From DASSUW01 sp963759375 (lineage in GTDB: Bacteria; Actinomycetota; Thermoleophilia; Solirubrobacterales; Solirubrobacteraceae): a stretch of DNA of 64,000 bases. The stretch is from contig CAVWYY010000008.1 of assembly GCA_963759375.1 (NCBI GenBank), forward strand, positions 496,001-560,000, written 5' to 3'. Below, one piece after another: positions 17,706-26,015 of this stretch. Numbering within the stretch: position 1 is the first letter of the stretch; each line of letters starts with the position of its first letter. The notes beneath the pieces are model-generated. The model saw only the letters and a list, made by a program, of their open reading frames with translations. It was not told the DNA's origin and did not search any database. Position numbers and translations under genes: made by a program.

Positions 17706-17778
17706 GGGCGAAGCCCGGTTAACCGAGCCCGGAAGGCGAGGTCCCCATCAAGGTGTGGGCCGGATGCCCACACGGGCA
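17706..17778. repeat. 73-bp direct repeat, copy B
   Basis: Second copy of the sequence at 17421-17493, with the same internal 8-bp hairpin, placed 6 bp before family-R copy 4. Confidence 0.75.
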
Positions 17779-17784
17779 CCAAAA

Positions 17785-17898
17785 GACGCGAAGGGAGCCG
17801 CTCGAGGAGCCCTCTGCGCCAGTGCAAGCACCGTCGCGGACGGGGCGGCGGGCCTCTCACCTCAGTGGCCTCGCTCTTTGCGTCTCAACCTTCGCGTC
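17785..17898. repeat. Palindromic repeat, family R, copy 4
   Basis: 114 bp. The ends GACGCGAAGG and CCTTCGCGTC and the right half of the core are kept, but the middle (about 17815-17840) differs from copies 1 to 3. It ends 10 bp from the stop codon of the EamA gene, the same spacing as between copy 2 and its neighbouring stop. Confidence 0.72.
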
Positions 17899-17907
17899 GG
17901 CGCGAAG

Positions 17908-18825
17908 CTACCCCGCGCCGGCTTCGCCGCGCAAGACGCGGCGGGCCTGGATTGTCGCAATCTGCGGGGAAATCCGCGGCGCGCGCTGGGTGAGCAGGAC
18001 GCCGGAGACGACCAGCCCGGCGGCGATCAGGGTTCGAATCCCGAGCGGTTCGCCGAGCAGCAGCGCCGCGAATCCGAGGCCGAAGACGGGGACGAGCAAC
18101 GAGAACGGCGCGACCGTGGAGGCCGAGTAGATGCGCATCAGGTACGCCCACAGGCCCCAGCCGACGGTGGTGGCCGCGAACGCGATGTAGGCGACGGCGC
18201 CGATGCCGCCGAGGTCGATCCCCGACAGCGCCCGGGAGATCTCCGCCGGGCCTTCGAACGCGAACGACAGCGCGAGCAGCGGGAGCGGCGGGATGACGCA
18301 CCACCACGTCATGAACCGGAACGGGTCCGCCGGCGACGCGCGCTTGATCGCCACGTTGCCGACGCCCCACGCCGCCGCAGCGGCGATCACGAGCAGGAAG
18401 CCGCCGGGTGTGGCCAGTCCGTGGAGCCCGGTCGCGACGAGCGCGAGTCCGCCGGTCGCCAGCACGAGCCCGGTCGCCTGCAGCGGCCGCACCCGCTCGC
18501 GGAGCAGCACGGCGGCGAAGCCGAGCGTGAAGAACGCCTGCACCTGCAGCACCAGCGAGGCCAGCCCCGCCGGCATGCCGATGTCCATGCCGACGAAGAG
18601 CAGCGAGAACTTGACGATCCCGATCGCCACCGCGACCGCGACGATCCACCGCCACGGCACGCCGGGACCGCCGCGCAGGATCAGTAGCGGGAGCGCCGCC
18701 AGCGCGAACCGCAGGGCGGACAGCAGCAGCGGCGGGAAGTCGTCGAGCCCGACCTCGATGACCACGAAGTTCAGGCCCCAGATCGCGGCGACCAAGAGGG
18801 CGAGGGCGACGTGGACGGGGCGCAT
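17908..18825 (-). CDS. EamA/DMT-family transporter
   Basis: A 305-residue protein with ten predicted membrane helices in two EamA repeats, starting MRPVHVALALLVAAIWGLN, the typical N-terminus of the 10-helix drug/metabolite exporters. Conserved features include WGLN in repeat one, WGVGNVAIKRA at the start of repeat two and the terminal GEPLG. It probably exports an amino acid or other small metabolite across the inner membrane. An ATG three codons upstream (18834) is an equally possible start. It is divergent from a LysR gene that may regulate it. Confidence 0.9.
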   Translation of the reverse strand: MRPVHVALALLVAAIWGLNFVVIEVGLDDFPPLLLSALRFALAALPLLILRGGPGVPWRWIVAVAVAIGIVKFSLLFVGMDIGMPAGLASLVLQVQAFFTLGFAAVLLRERVRPLQATGLVLATGGLALVATGLHGLATPGGFLLVIAAAAAWGVGNVAIKRASPADPFRFMTWWCVIPPLPLLALSFAFEGPAEISRALSGIDLGGIGAVAYIAFAATTVGWGLWAYLMRIYSASTVAPFSLLVPVFGLGFAALLLGEPLGIRTLIAAGLVVSGVLLTQRAPRISPQIATIQARRVLRGEAGAG

Positions 18826-18901
18826 GCCACGCATGGTGGGGACGAAGCACCCAAAGTTCCAGTTGCGATTTCTTGGCCGGACCGTAAGCTCAGCTTTCGC
18901 A

Positions 18902-19801
18902 ATGCTCGACGTCCGCCGCCTGCGCGTCCTGCGCGAGCTCGCCGCCCGCGGGACGATCGCCGCCACCGCCGACGCGCTCGGCTACACGGCTCCGGCCGTC
19001 TCCCAGCAGCTCGCGGCACTCGAGCGCGAGGCCGGCATCGAGCTGCTCGAGCGCAACGGCCGCCGCCGCCGGCTCACGCCGGCCGGCGAGGAGCTCGTCG
19101 CGCGCACCGAGGGCATCCTGCGCGAGCTCGAGGCCGCCGAGGCGGCGATCGAGCGCACGACGACCCAGGTCGCGGGCGTGCTCCGCACCGCTGCCTTCGC
19201 CAGCGCGCACCGCGCGCTGCTCCCGCGGGCGATCGCCGCGCTCGCCGCCGAGCACCCCGACCTGCGCGTGACCACGCGCGACCTCGAGCCCGAGGACAGC
19301 CTGCCCAAGCTCAAGCTCGGCGAGCTCGACCTCGTGCTCGCCCAGGAGTACGCGTTCGCGCCCACGCCCCGCGACCCCGCGCTCGAGCGCACCGACCTGC
19401 TCGAGGACCAGGTCCGGCTCGCGCTTCCCGAGGACCACCCGCTGGCCGGCCGGCCCGAGGTCGACATCGCAGCGCTCGAGGCCGAGCCGTGGATCGCCGG
19501 CAAGGTCGGCTCGTTCTGCCACCTCGTCGTCATCCACTCCGCCCACCAGGCCGGCTACGAGCCCCGCATCACCCACATCACCAACGACTTCCAGGTCTCG
19601 TTCGCGCTCGTCGCCGCCGGGGCCGGCGTCGGCCTCGTCCCCGAGCTGGCCGGAGACCCGCCGCCCGGCGTCGTGATGCGGAGCGTCGCGGGCGCCCCGC
19701 CCCACCGCCGCATCTACGCCGCGGTGCGCTCCGGGAGCAGCGAGCGGCCGGCGATCGCCGCGCTGCTGGCCGCTCTTATTCGACAGCCATCGAACGTTTG
19801 A
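18902..19801 (+). CDS. LysR-family transcriptional regulator
   Basis: A 299-residue regulator with an N-terminal winged HTH (ARGTIAATADALGYTAPAVSQQLAALE, about 14-40; ordinary LysR features) and a LysR substrate-binding domain. It is divergent from the EamA transporter with 76 bp between the starts, the usual arrangement when a LysR protein controls its neighbour. The stop overlaps a short palindrome upstream of the next gene. The inducer is unknown. Confidence 0.92.
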   Translation: MLDVRRLRVLRELAARGTIAATADALGYTAPAVSQQLAALEREAGIELLERNGRRRRLTPAGEELVARTEGILRELEAAEAAIERTTTQVAGVLRTAAFASAHRALLPRAIAALAAEHPDLRVTTRDLEPEDSLPKLKLGELDLVLAQEYAFAPTPRDPALERTDLLEDQVRLALPEDHPLAGRPEVDIAALEAEPWIAGKVGSFCHLVVIHSAHQAGYEPRITHITNDFQVSFALVAAGAGVGLVPELAGDPPPGVVMRSVAGAPPHRRIYAAVRSGSSERPAIAALLAALIRQPSNV

Positions 19802-19802
19802 T
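19789..19802. promoter_or_regulatory. Candidate operator before the 31-residue ORF
   Basis: ATCGAACGTTTGAT is a near-perfect palindrome (one mismatched pair) with the half-site ATCGAAC repeated about 22 bp downstream. The length and spacing suit a MarR, HxlR or TetR dimer. No such regulator gene is adjacent, so the binder is unknown. Confidence 0.45.
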
Positions 19803-19838
19803 ACGATAGTCATCGAACTACGGAAGACAGGAGATTCG

Positions 19839-19934
19839 ATGGTCCCTGCTCCCTCCTCTCCCACTCCCCCCGCCCCGCCCGAGCGGCCGCCGTTCAAGCG
19901 CATCGTCGTGTTCACCGGGCTCCCCACCGGCTGA
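19839..19934 (+). CDS. 31-residue proline-rich upstream ORF
   Basis: ATG at 19839 follows a good ribosome site (CAGGAG, 6-base spacing). It reads MVPAPSSPTPPAPPERPP and then FKRIVVFTGLPTG, with eleven prolines, and its TGA overlaps the next start in TGATG. There is no ribosome site of its own for the downstream oxidoreductase, so that gene is probably translated by re-initiation. It could be a leader peptide whose translation rate (polyproline stalling) sets downstream expression, or the remnant of a longer gene. No homologue comes to mind. Confidence 0.5.
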   Translation: MVPAPSSPTPPAPPERPPFKRIVVFTGLPTG

Positions 19935-20860
19935 TGCGCGCGCTGGTCGCCGACCGCTCCGCTCCGTCGGGCGTCTCCCTCCGGGAGGCGCCCGATCCGG
20001 AGCCGGGGTCCGCCGAGGCCGTGCTCGAGGTCCACGCCGTCTCGCTCAATCGCGGCGAGGTCCGCCGCCTCCCCGCCCGCGAGGAGGGCACCATCCCCGG
20101 CTGGGACATCGCCGGCGTGGTCCGGCAGTCCGCCGCCGACGGCAGCGGTCCGCGATCGGGCACGCGCGTGGTCGCGCTCGCCGACGAGGGCGGCTGGGCC
20201 GAGCTCGCCGCCGCACCCACGAGCCGCATCGCCGAGCTCCCCGACGACGTCGGCTTCGAGGCCGCCTCCACGCTCCCGGTCGCCGGCCTGACCGCGATCC
20301 GCGCGCTCGAGGTCGGCGGCCCGCTGCTCGGGCGGCGCGTGCTGATCACCGGCGCGGCCGGCGGCGTCGGCCGGTTTGCGATCCAGCTCGCCCACCGCGC
20401 CGGCGCCCACGTCACCGGCGTCGTCGGCAGTCCTGAGCGCGGTGCCGGCCTGAAGGACCTCGGCGCCGACGAGCTGATCACCGAGTTCGGTCCCGAGGGC
20501 GAGCCTTTCGACCTGATCCTCGACTCCGTCGGCGGTTCCAGCCTCGCCGCCGCCTTTACGCGGGTCGGCTGGCGGGGCACGATCGTCACGTTCGGCGCGT
20601 CCTCACCCGAGCCGACGACGTTCAGCACCGGCGACTTCTACAACCGCGGCGGTCCGCGCCTCTACGGGCTGCGGGTCTTTCACGAGCTGGAGTTCCGCGG
20701 CTCCGGGCCGCGTGACCTCGACCTGCTGCTGACCGAGCTCGCCGCCGGCCGGCTGGACCCGGGCATCGGGCTCACCGGCAACCTGTGGGAGCCGGACGCC
20801 GCGCTGCAGGCGCTGCTCGACCGGCAGGTGGCCGGCAAGGCCGTGCTCAGCGCCGCGTGA
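19934..20860 (+). CDS. Zinc-independent quinone oxidoreductase-like MDR protein
   Basis: A 308-residue medium-chain dehydrogenase/reductase. It has an N-terminal GroES-like fold (VSLNRGEVRRL, PGWDIAGVV) and a Rossmann domain with GAAGGVGRFAIQLA. The cysteine cluster of zinc alcohol dehydrogenases is missing, as in quinone oxidoreductases and enoyl reductases, so it probably reduces quinones or activated alkenes with NADPH. Its start overlaps the stop of the 31-residue ORF. At the 3' end it overlaps the YjbR gene by 14 bases on the other strand. Confidence 0.9.
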   Translation: MRALVADRSAPSGVSLREAPDPEPGSAEAVLEVHAVSLNRGEVRRLPAREEGTIPGWDIAGVVRQSAADGSGPRSGTRVVALADEGGWAELAAAPTSRIAELPDDVGFEAASTLPVAGLTAIRALEVGGPLLGRRVLITGAAGGVGRFAIQLAHRAGAHVTGVVGSPERGAGLKDLGADELITEFGPEGEPFDLILDSVGGSSLAAAFTRVGWRGTIVTFGASSPEPTTFSTGDFYNRGGPRLYGLRVFHELEFRGSGPRDLDLLLTELAAGRLDPGIGLTGNLWEPDAALQALLDRQVAGKAVLSAA

Positions 20861-21200
20861 CGGCGTCCACGAGCTGCTTGGGCGCCACGACGCAGTAGGC
20901 CTCCTCGATCGCGCCTGCGATCTCGTTGAAGTCGAGCCCGCGGTCGAGCCGCACGCCGATCCAGCCGCGGTGGCCGACGTACGGCGGCCGGAAGTAGTGC
21001 TCGGGCTCACCCGCCACCAGGGCCTCCTGCATGCCGGGCGGCGCAGCGCACCACAGCGCCAGCCGTCCGTCGCCGTGATGGTCGTCGTGGTACGTCACGA
21101 ACGTCTTCTTGCCGCGGATGAACCACGTCGGTGCGCCGTGGCTGAGCCGCTCGGTCGTCTCGGGGAGCGACAGGCAGACCTCGCGCACGCGGTCGAGCAT
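20847..21200 (-). CDS. MmcQ/YjbR family protein
   Basis: A 117-residue protein of the YjbR fold (PF04237): LSLPETTERLSHGAPTWFIRGKKTF, then LALWCAAPPGMQEALVAGEPEHYFRPPYVG and RGWIGVRLD, the usual order of conserved blocks. Structures of this family resemble DNA-binding double-wing domains, but the function is unsettled. The ATG overlaps the smpB stop (TGATG), so the two are cotranslated. Confidence 0.9.
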   Translation of the reverse strand: MLDRVREVCLSLPETTERLSHGAPTWFIRGKKTFVTYHDDHHGDGRLALWCAAPPGMQEALVAGEPEHYFRPPYVGHRGWIGVRLDRGLDFNEIAGAIEEAYCVVAPKQLVDAVTRR

Positions 21201-21649
21201 CAGCCGTAACGGCCCCGGACCGCCCGCTCCATCTCGCGCTTCATCTCGCGCTCCTTGATCGACTGGCGCTTGTCGCCGACGTCCTTGCCGCGCGCGAGCG
21301 CGATCTCGACCTTGGCGCGGCCGTTCTTGAAGTACAGCCGCGTCGGCACGAGCGTCAGGCCCTTCTCGCGCGTCTTGCCGATCAGCCGCTCGATCTCGTT
21401 CTTGTGCATCAGCAGCTTGCGCGAGCGCTCGGGCTCGTGGTTCTCGCGCGACGCGGGCGCATACGGCGGGATGTGCACGTTGTGCAACCAGACCTCGCCG
21501 TCCCGCAGAGCGGCGTAGCCGTCCTTGATCTGCGCCTTGCCCTCGCGCAGCGACTTGACCTCGGTCCCGGTCAGCACGAGGCCCGCCTCCCACCTGTCCA
21601 GCAGGTGGTAGCGGTGGCTCGCTTGGCGATTACGGGCGATATCAGACAT
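21200..21649 (-). CDS. smpB: SsrA-binding protein SmpB
   Basis: 149 residues, full length for SmpB. It starts with ARNRQASHRYHLLDRWEAG and contains GTEVKSLREGKAQIKDGYA, the central HVHIPPYA-like block (NVHIPPYAPAS) and the basic C-terminal tail (KRQSIKEREMKREMERAVR) that enters the decoding centre. It delivers tmRNA to stalled ribosomes; ssrA is in the same window. A 7-bp inverted repeat (CTCTCAT/ATGAGAG, about 21672-21696) lies in the region upstream. Confidence 0.97.
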   Translation of the reverse strand: MSDIARNRQASHRYHLLDRWEAGLVLTGTEVKSLREGKAQIKDGYAALRDGEVWLHNVHIPPYAPASRENHEPERSRKLLMHKNEIERLIGKTREKGLTLVPTRLYFKNGRAKVEIALARGKDVGDKRQSIKEREMKREMERAVRGRYG

Positions 21650-21726
21650 GTAACTAAGGCGCTCTCATGAGCTTGCGAATGAGAGTAAGCCGCATTCCTG
21701 ATCAGATTTCCTACAATTGAGCGGCG

Positions 21727-22191
21727 ATGTTCTCGTTCCCGAATCCGGTCAATGAGAAGGCCGCGCGCGTGGTGGCCGGGGTGGTGATGGTAGTGGCGCT
21801 GGTGACCCTGTTCACCTCGGCGTACTGGCTGCTGATCCCGTTGGCCTACGGCTTCTGGGCACGCGTGCTGACCGGCCCGACGCTCAGCCCGGTCGGCCAG
21901 TTCGCCACGCGCGTCGCCGCGCCGCGGCTGGGCGAGCCGACGTACGTGCCCGGCCCGCCGAAGCGCTTCGCGCAGGCGATGGGCGCCGCGATCACGACGA
22001 CCGCGACGGTCCTCTGGCTGGCCGGCGCCACGACCGGAACGGACGTCCTGCTCGGCATGATGGTCGTGGCCGCGGGCCTCGAGTCCATTCTTGCGTTCTG
22101 CGTGGGCTGCCAGGTCTTCGCGCTCCTGATGCGGATCGGGCTCGTCCCCGAGTCGATCTGCCTGGAGTGCTCAAACCTCTACGGGCGATAG
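21727..22191 (+). CDS. DUF4395 membrane protein
   Basis: A 154-residue protein with four hydrophobic spans that starts with FPNPVNEKAARVVAG, as DUF4395 (PF14340) members do, and has the conserved FARVLTGP-like block (FWARVLTGPTLSPVGQFA). The C-terminus carries two Cys pairs, CVGC and CLEC, which could bind metal or form disulfides. In other actinobacteria such proteins often sit beside thioredoxin or sulfurtransferase genes; none is here. TACAAT about 10 bp before the ATG may be a -10 box, making the message nearly leaderless. Confidence 0.85.
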   Translation: MFSFPNPVNEKAARVVAGVVMVVALVTLFTSAYWLLIPLAYGFWARVLTGPTLSPVGQFATRVAAPRLGEPTYVPGPPKRFAQAMGAAITTTATVLWLAGATTGTDVLLGMMVVAAGLESILAFCVGCQVFALLMRIGLVPESICLECSNLYGR

Positions 22192-23889
22192 GTCGACGCG
22201 CCCGCGCGGCGCGTCCACCCGCTCCACCTGGACCGTGACCTGGTCGCCGAGGCGGATCGCCTTGCCGCTGTCGGCGCCCACCAGCATCGTCTGGAGCTCG
22301 TTGAGGTCCCACCAGTCGTGCCGTAGCCGGCGCACCGGCAGCAGCCCCTCGTGGCCCTCGCCGAAGGCGACGAACGCGCCCGCGCCGATCACGCCGGTGA
22401 CCTCCCCCGCCCACTCGGCGTGCCAGCCGCGCTGGAAGAGCTCGCTCTCGAGCAGGAAGCAGCGGGCCACCGAATCGGCCGCCCGTTCGATCGACATGGC
22501 GTTGCGCTCGCGCTCGGAGCACCACTCGGCCTCGCCCTCGAGACGGGAGGCCTCGGGCGGGTCCTCGCCCGCGCCGATCGCGCTGAGCAGCGCGCGGTGG
22601 CACACCAGGTCGGGATAGCGGCGGATCGGCGACGTGAAGTGGCAGTACGCGCTCGACCGCAGGCCGGCGTGGCCGACGTTCCGCGGCGAGTAGTGCGCCT
22701 GCTTGAGCGACCGCAGCACCAGCGAGGTGAACGCGATCCGGCCGTGCCCGTCGCGCCGGCGCACCTCGGCCGCGACCATCCGCGCCATCTCGGCCACGGC
22801 GTCGGACGCCTGCTGCGGGGTCATCTCCTCGTGGAGTGGCGGCGTCGGGATGTCGAGCGACGCGAGCTGGTCGGCCAGATGCTTCACGCGCAGCGGCTCG
22901 GGGCGCTCGTGCACCCGGTAGAGCGTGGGGAGCTTGCGCGTCTCGAGCAGCGTGGCGACCGCCTCGTTGGCGGCGATCATCAGATGCTCGATCAGACGGT
23001 GCGACTCGGTCTGCTCGCTCGGCGCCAGCGACGTCACGTGGCCCTCGCCCGAGAACGCGAACTCCGGCTCCACTGACTCGACCTCCAGCGCACCGGCGGA
23101 CTCGCGCGCCGCCTGCAGCGCGTCGGCGGCGCGGCGCGCGGCGGCCAGCGGCCCCGCCCACGGCTCCTCGGCGCGCTCCCGGCCCGCGAAGATCGCGTCG
23201 ACCTCCGGATAGCTGAGCCGCTTGTCGGACCGGATGATCGTGCGGTGGAACGCCACGCGCCGCCGGCGCGCCCCCTCGAGCTCCATCTCGACGGTCACCG
23301 CCAGCCGGTCCTGGTCGGGCACCAGCGAGCAGGCCTGGTTCGACAGCGCTTCCGGCAGCATCGGCTCGACGAGGCCGGGAACGTACACCGACGTCCCGCG
23401 CTTGAACGCCTCGCGGTCCACGCGCGACCCGGGCGGCACGTGCGCGGCCACGTCGGCGATGTGCACCCACACGCGCACGGCGCCGTCGTCCAGCCGCTCG
23501 GCCGAGATCGCGTCGTCGAAGTCGCGCGCCGTCGGCGGGTCGATCGTGAACGTGGGCAGCGAGCGCAGGTCGAGCCGCTTGACGTCGCGCACGCCCGAGG
23601 CCGCGTCGCGCGCCTCGCGCTCGACCAGCGGATCGAACCGCCGGGCCAGCCCGCGGTCGAGCATCAGGCCCTCGAGCACGTCGCGCGCCACGTCGGGGCG
23701 TCCCAGCCGGCGCACGATCCGCCCGTGCCCGCCGCCCCGGCCCAGCGGCTCGACGAGCACGAGGTCGCCGACCCGCGCGCGCCCGTTGCGCGGTCGGTCG
23801 ACGTTGATGCGGCGGCCGCGCTCGAAGAACGGCGATGCCGTGAGGAAGCGGCCGTGCTTCTCGAGCACGCCCACCATGTGCTGGGTCAC
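22171..23889 (-). CDS. rnr: Ribonuclease R (RNB-domain exoribonuclease)
   Basis: A 572-residue 3'-5' exoribonuclease, short compared with E. coli RNase R (about 810) because the N-terminal helix-turn-helix and one cold-shock domain are missing. The RNB domain has the catalytic aspartates in DPPTARDFDDAIS (about 116-128) and the family blocks MLPEALSNQACSLVP and FTSPIRRYPDLVCHR. A single S1 domain follows. It degrades structured RNA and, in other bacteria, tmRNA-tagged messages. GTG 23889 overlaps the ctpA stop (GTGA); an ATG four codons in is an alternative. It overlaps the DUF4395 gene by 21 bases at the 3' end. Confidence 0.92.
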   Translation of the reverse strand: MTQHMVGVLEKHGRFLTASPFFERGRRINVDRPRNGRARVGDLVLVEPLGRGGGHGRIVRRLGRPDVARDVLEGLMLDRGLARRFDPLVEREARDAASGVRDVKRLDLRSLPTFTIDPPTARDFDDAISAERLDDGAVRVWVHIADVAAHVPPGSRVDREAFKRGTSVYVPGLVEPMLPEALSNQACSLVPDQDRLAVTVEMELEGARRRRVAFHRTIIRSDKRLSYPEVDAIFAGRERAEEPWAGPLAAARRAADALQAARESAGALEVESVEPEFAFSGEGHVTSLAPSEQTESHRLIEHLMIAANEAVATLLETRKLPTLYRVHERPEPLRVKHLADQLASLDIPTPPLHEEMTPQQASDAVAEMARMVAAEVRRRDGHGRIAFTSLVLRSLKQAHYSPRNVGHAGLRSSAYCHFTSPIRRYPDLVCHRALLSAIGAGEDPPEASRLEGEAEWCSERERNAMSIERAADSVARCFLLESELFQRGWHAEWAGEVTGVIGAGAFVAFGEGHEGLLPVRRLRHDWWDLNELQTMLVGADSGKAIRLGDQVTVQVERVDAPRGRVDLSPVEV

Positions 23890-25070
23890 TCGGCCTCGCG
23901 CAGCGCGGCCTGGAGCGCCTCGTCCTTCGGCGTCTTCGGGTTGTCCTTGGCGTACAGGTCCGGCTTCACGCCCGACCCGCGCGAGACCCCGCCGCCGCCG
24001 AGGTTGCGGCCGCTGGGCAGGAAGTACTCGCCGACCGTGATGTCCAGCGCGCCGCCGTTGGACAGCGGCTCGATCTCCTGGAAGACGCCCTTGCCGAACG
24101 TCCGCGTGCCCACGACGGTCGCCCGCTTGCGGTCCTGCAGGGCGCCGGTCACGATCTCCGACGCCGACGCGCTGCGGTTGTTGACGAGCACCACCACCGG
24201 GATGTCAGGGTCGATCGCGCCGCCGGTCGCGTCGTAGACGCGCTCCGGCCGCGCGCGGCCCTTGGTGCTGACGATCCGCCCGTCGGGGATGAAGATCGAG
24301 GAGACCTGCACCGCCTCGTTGAGCAGGCCGCCGCCGTTGTCGCGCAGGTCGAGCACCACGCTGTCGGCGCCTTCCTTGAGGAGCTTGCGGACCGCCTCGC
24401 TGACCGCGTCGTGCGCGCCCGCCGTGAACCCGGCGAGGTGCACATAGGCGATCTTGTGCCCGTCCTCGGTGCGCATCTCCGAGCGGACGACCGGGATCGC
24501 CACCTCGGCGCGCTTGAGCGTGACCTCGCGCGCCTTGCCGCCGGAGCGCACGGTCAGCCGCACCGACGTGCCGGCCGGCCCCTTGATGCGGGTCGTGGCC
24601 TCGCTGGAGTCCTGCCCGGCGATCGACCGGCCGTTGACCGCCGTGATCACGTCGCCGGCCTTCAGGCCGCCGTCCTTGGCCGGGGAGCCGTCGTAGACCG
24701 TGATGATGCGCAGGCCGTCGTCGACCGGATCGACCGACATGCCGACGCCTTCGAAGCGGCCCTCGGTCGCCTGCTGGAAGTCCGTGTAGTCGCGTGGCGC
24801 GAAGTAGTTCGAGAACCGGTCGTCGAGCGAGCGGATCGCGTGGTCGAGCGACTGGTTGAGCAGCTGCTTGCGGTCGACCGGGCGGTAGTAGTCGCGCTCG
24901 AGCGTGTCCATCGCCTCGTCGTAGATCTGCCCGTCGCCGTCCTCGACGAGGACGTCGCGCACCGGGCCGGGCAGCGTGCTCGGGTGCCCGCCGAGGTAGA
25001 TGCCCATGACGAGGGCGAGGAGCCCCAGGAACAGGACCAGGGGCAGGGTCGACAGTCGGCGGCGGCGCAT
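23886..25070 (-). CDS. ctpA: C-terminal processing peptidase (S41)
   Basis: A 394-residue serine protease. It has an N-terminal membrane anchor (LPLVLFLGLLALVMGIYLGG), an S41 N-terminal helical region, a PDZ domain (FEGVGMSVDPVDDGLRI, GDVITAVNGRSI) and the S41 core with catalytic Ser in NRSASASEIV and Lys in GTRTFGKG. It faces the outside of the membrane and trims C-termini of secreted or cell-wall proteins. ATG 25070 is chosen because GTGGAG lies at the right distance; a GTG four codons upstream is weaker. It lies downstream of ftsEX, as in several other bacteria where it works with peptidoglycan hydrolases. Confidence 0.93.
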   Translation of the reverse strand: MRRRRLSTLPLVLFLGLLALVMGIYLGGHPSTLPGPVRDVLVEDGDGQIYDEAMDTLERDYYRPVDRKQLLNQSLDHAIRSLDDRFSNYFAPRDYTDFQQATEGRFEGVGMSVDPVDDGLRIITVYDGSPAKDGGLKAGDVITAVNGRSIAGQDSSEATTRIKGPAGTSVRLTVRSGGKAREVTLKRAEVAIPVVRSEMRTEDGHKIAYVHLAGFTAGAHDAVSEAVRKLLKEGADSVVLDLRDNGGGLLNEAVQVSSIFIPDGRIVSTKGRARPERVYDATGGAIDPDIPVVVLVNNRSASASEIVTGALQDRKRATVVGTRTFGKGVFQEIEPLSNGGALDITVGEYFLPSGRNLGGGGVSRGSGVKPDLYAKDNPKTPKDEALQAALREAE

Positions 25071-25114
25071 GACCGGCTCCACGGTAGCGCCGGCGTGTCA
25101 GGTGAGGGTAAGCC

Positions 25115-26015
25115 TCAGACCCGCAGGAAGCGGCGCAGCGAGATGCCGGAGCCGGCGGCGGAGACCGCGACCGACGCGCCGAGCAGAACCGCGATCAGCA
25201 GCGGGAAGTTCATCGTGTCCGGCGCCGCGATCAGCGCGAACTGCGCGGCCAGCGGGTCGACCACCGCGATCTTGAGCACCGCCAGCAGCAGGATCGCCAG
25301 CAGGCCGCCCAGTGCGCCGACGAGCACGCCCTCGATCATGAACGGCCAGCGGATGAACCAGTCGGTGGCGCCGACGAGCTTCATGACCTCCACCTCGCGG
25401 CGCCGTGCGTACAGCGACAGCCGGATCGTGTTGGCGATCAGCAGCACGGACGCGATCACCAGCAGCGCGGCCAGGAGGGCGGTCGTGAGCTTCACGACGC
25501 GGGTGACCGAGAGGATCTTGTTGGTGTCCTCCTCGCGGTTGGACACCTCGTCGATCGCCGAGTCGACCACCGTGCGCTCGCCGCTCGGGCCGACCGGCGA
25601 CAGCGCGTTGCGGACCTTGGAGATGTTGTCCGGGTTGTCCGGGCGTCACGCGGAAGGTCGGCGGCAGCGGGTTGGCGGTGCCGAGCGCCTCGTAGGCCTC
25701 CTTGTGCTTCTTCCGCTCCTCCGCGTACGCCTGGTCCTTGGAGACGTACTCGACGCTCGCGACGTGCGGCGTGTCGTTCTCGAGCAGGCTGCGCACCCGC
25801 TTGATGTCGCCGTCGCTGGCGTCGGCCTGCAGGAAGACGTCGGCGATCACGCGCCCGCGGACCTCGTTGGCGGCGCCGGTCGTCGCCTGGACGACCGGGA
25901 TGAAGACGCCGAGCAGCATGACCGTGACGAGCACGGTCGCCATCGCGGCGAACGACGGGACGGCGTTGCGCCGCAGCGCCCGCAGCGCCTCGCGCAGGAA
26001 GAACCCGATCTTCAC
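25115..26015 (-). pseudogene. ftsX: ftsX, cell division ABC permease, with a single-base frameshift
   Basis: The N-terminal part (26015 down to about 25645) encodes one membrane helix and the extracellular ECD domain of FtsX. The C-terminal part, with three helices and the conserved RRREVEVMKLVGATDWFIRWPF, continues in another frame down to TGA at 25115. The switch is at CCGGG, 25639-25643: removing one C or G restores the residues RVTPDNPDNISKV across the join. Everything else is intact and FtsX is normally needed with FtsE, so a sequence error is the simplest explanation. FtsX anchors FtsE and activates cell-wall hydrolases at division. GTG 26015 overlaps the ftsE stop (GTGA). Confidence 0.88.

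Noticed and set aside
14948..17860. A 970-codon open frame on the minus strand over the PAS-GGDEF-HD-GYP gene and its repeats
   Set aside because: It is a shadow frame of high-GC coding sequence, rich in Arg, Ala and Pro with no domain; the 798-residue frame has all the expected motifs.
18020..18060. GGTTCGAATCC, resembling a tRNA T-loop
   Set aside because: It lies inside the EamA coding region and no acceptor or anticodon stem can be drawn around it.
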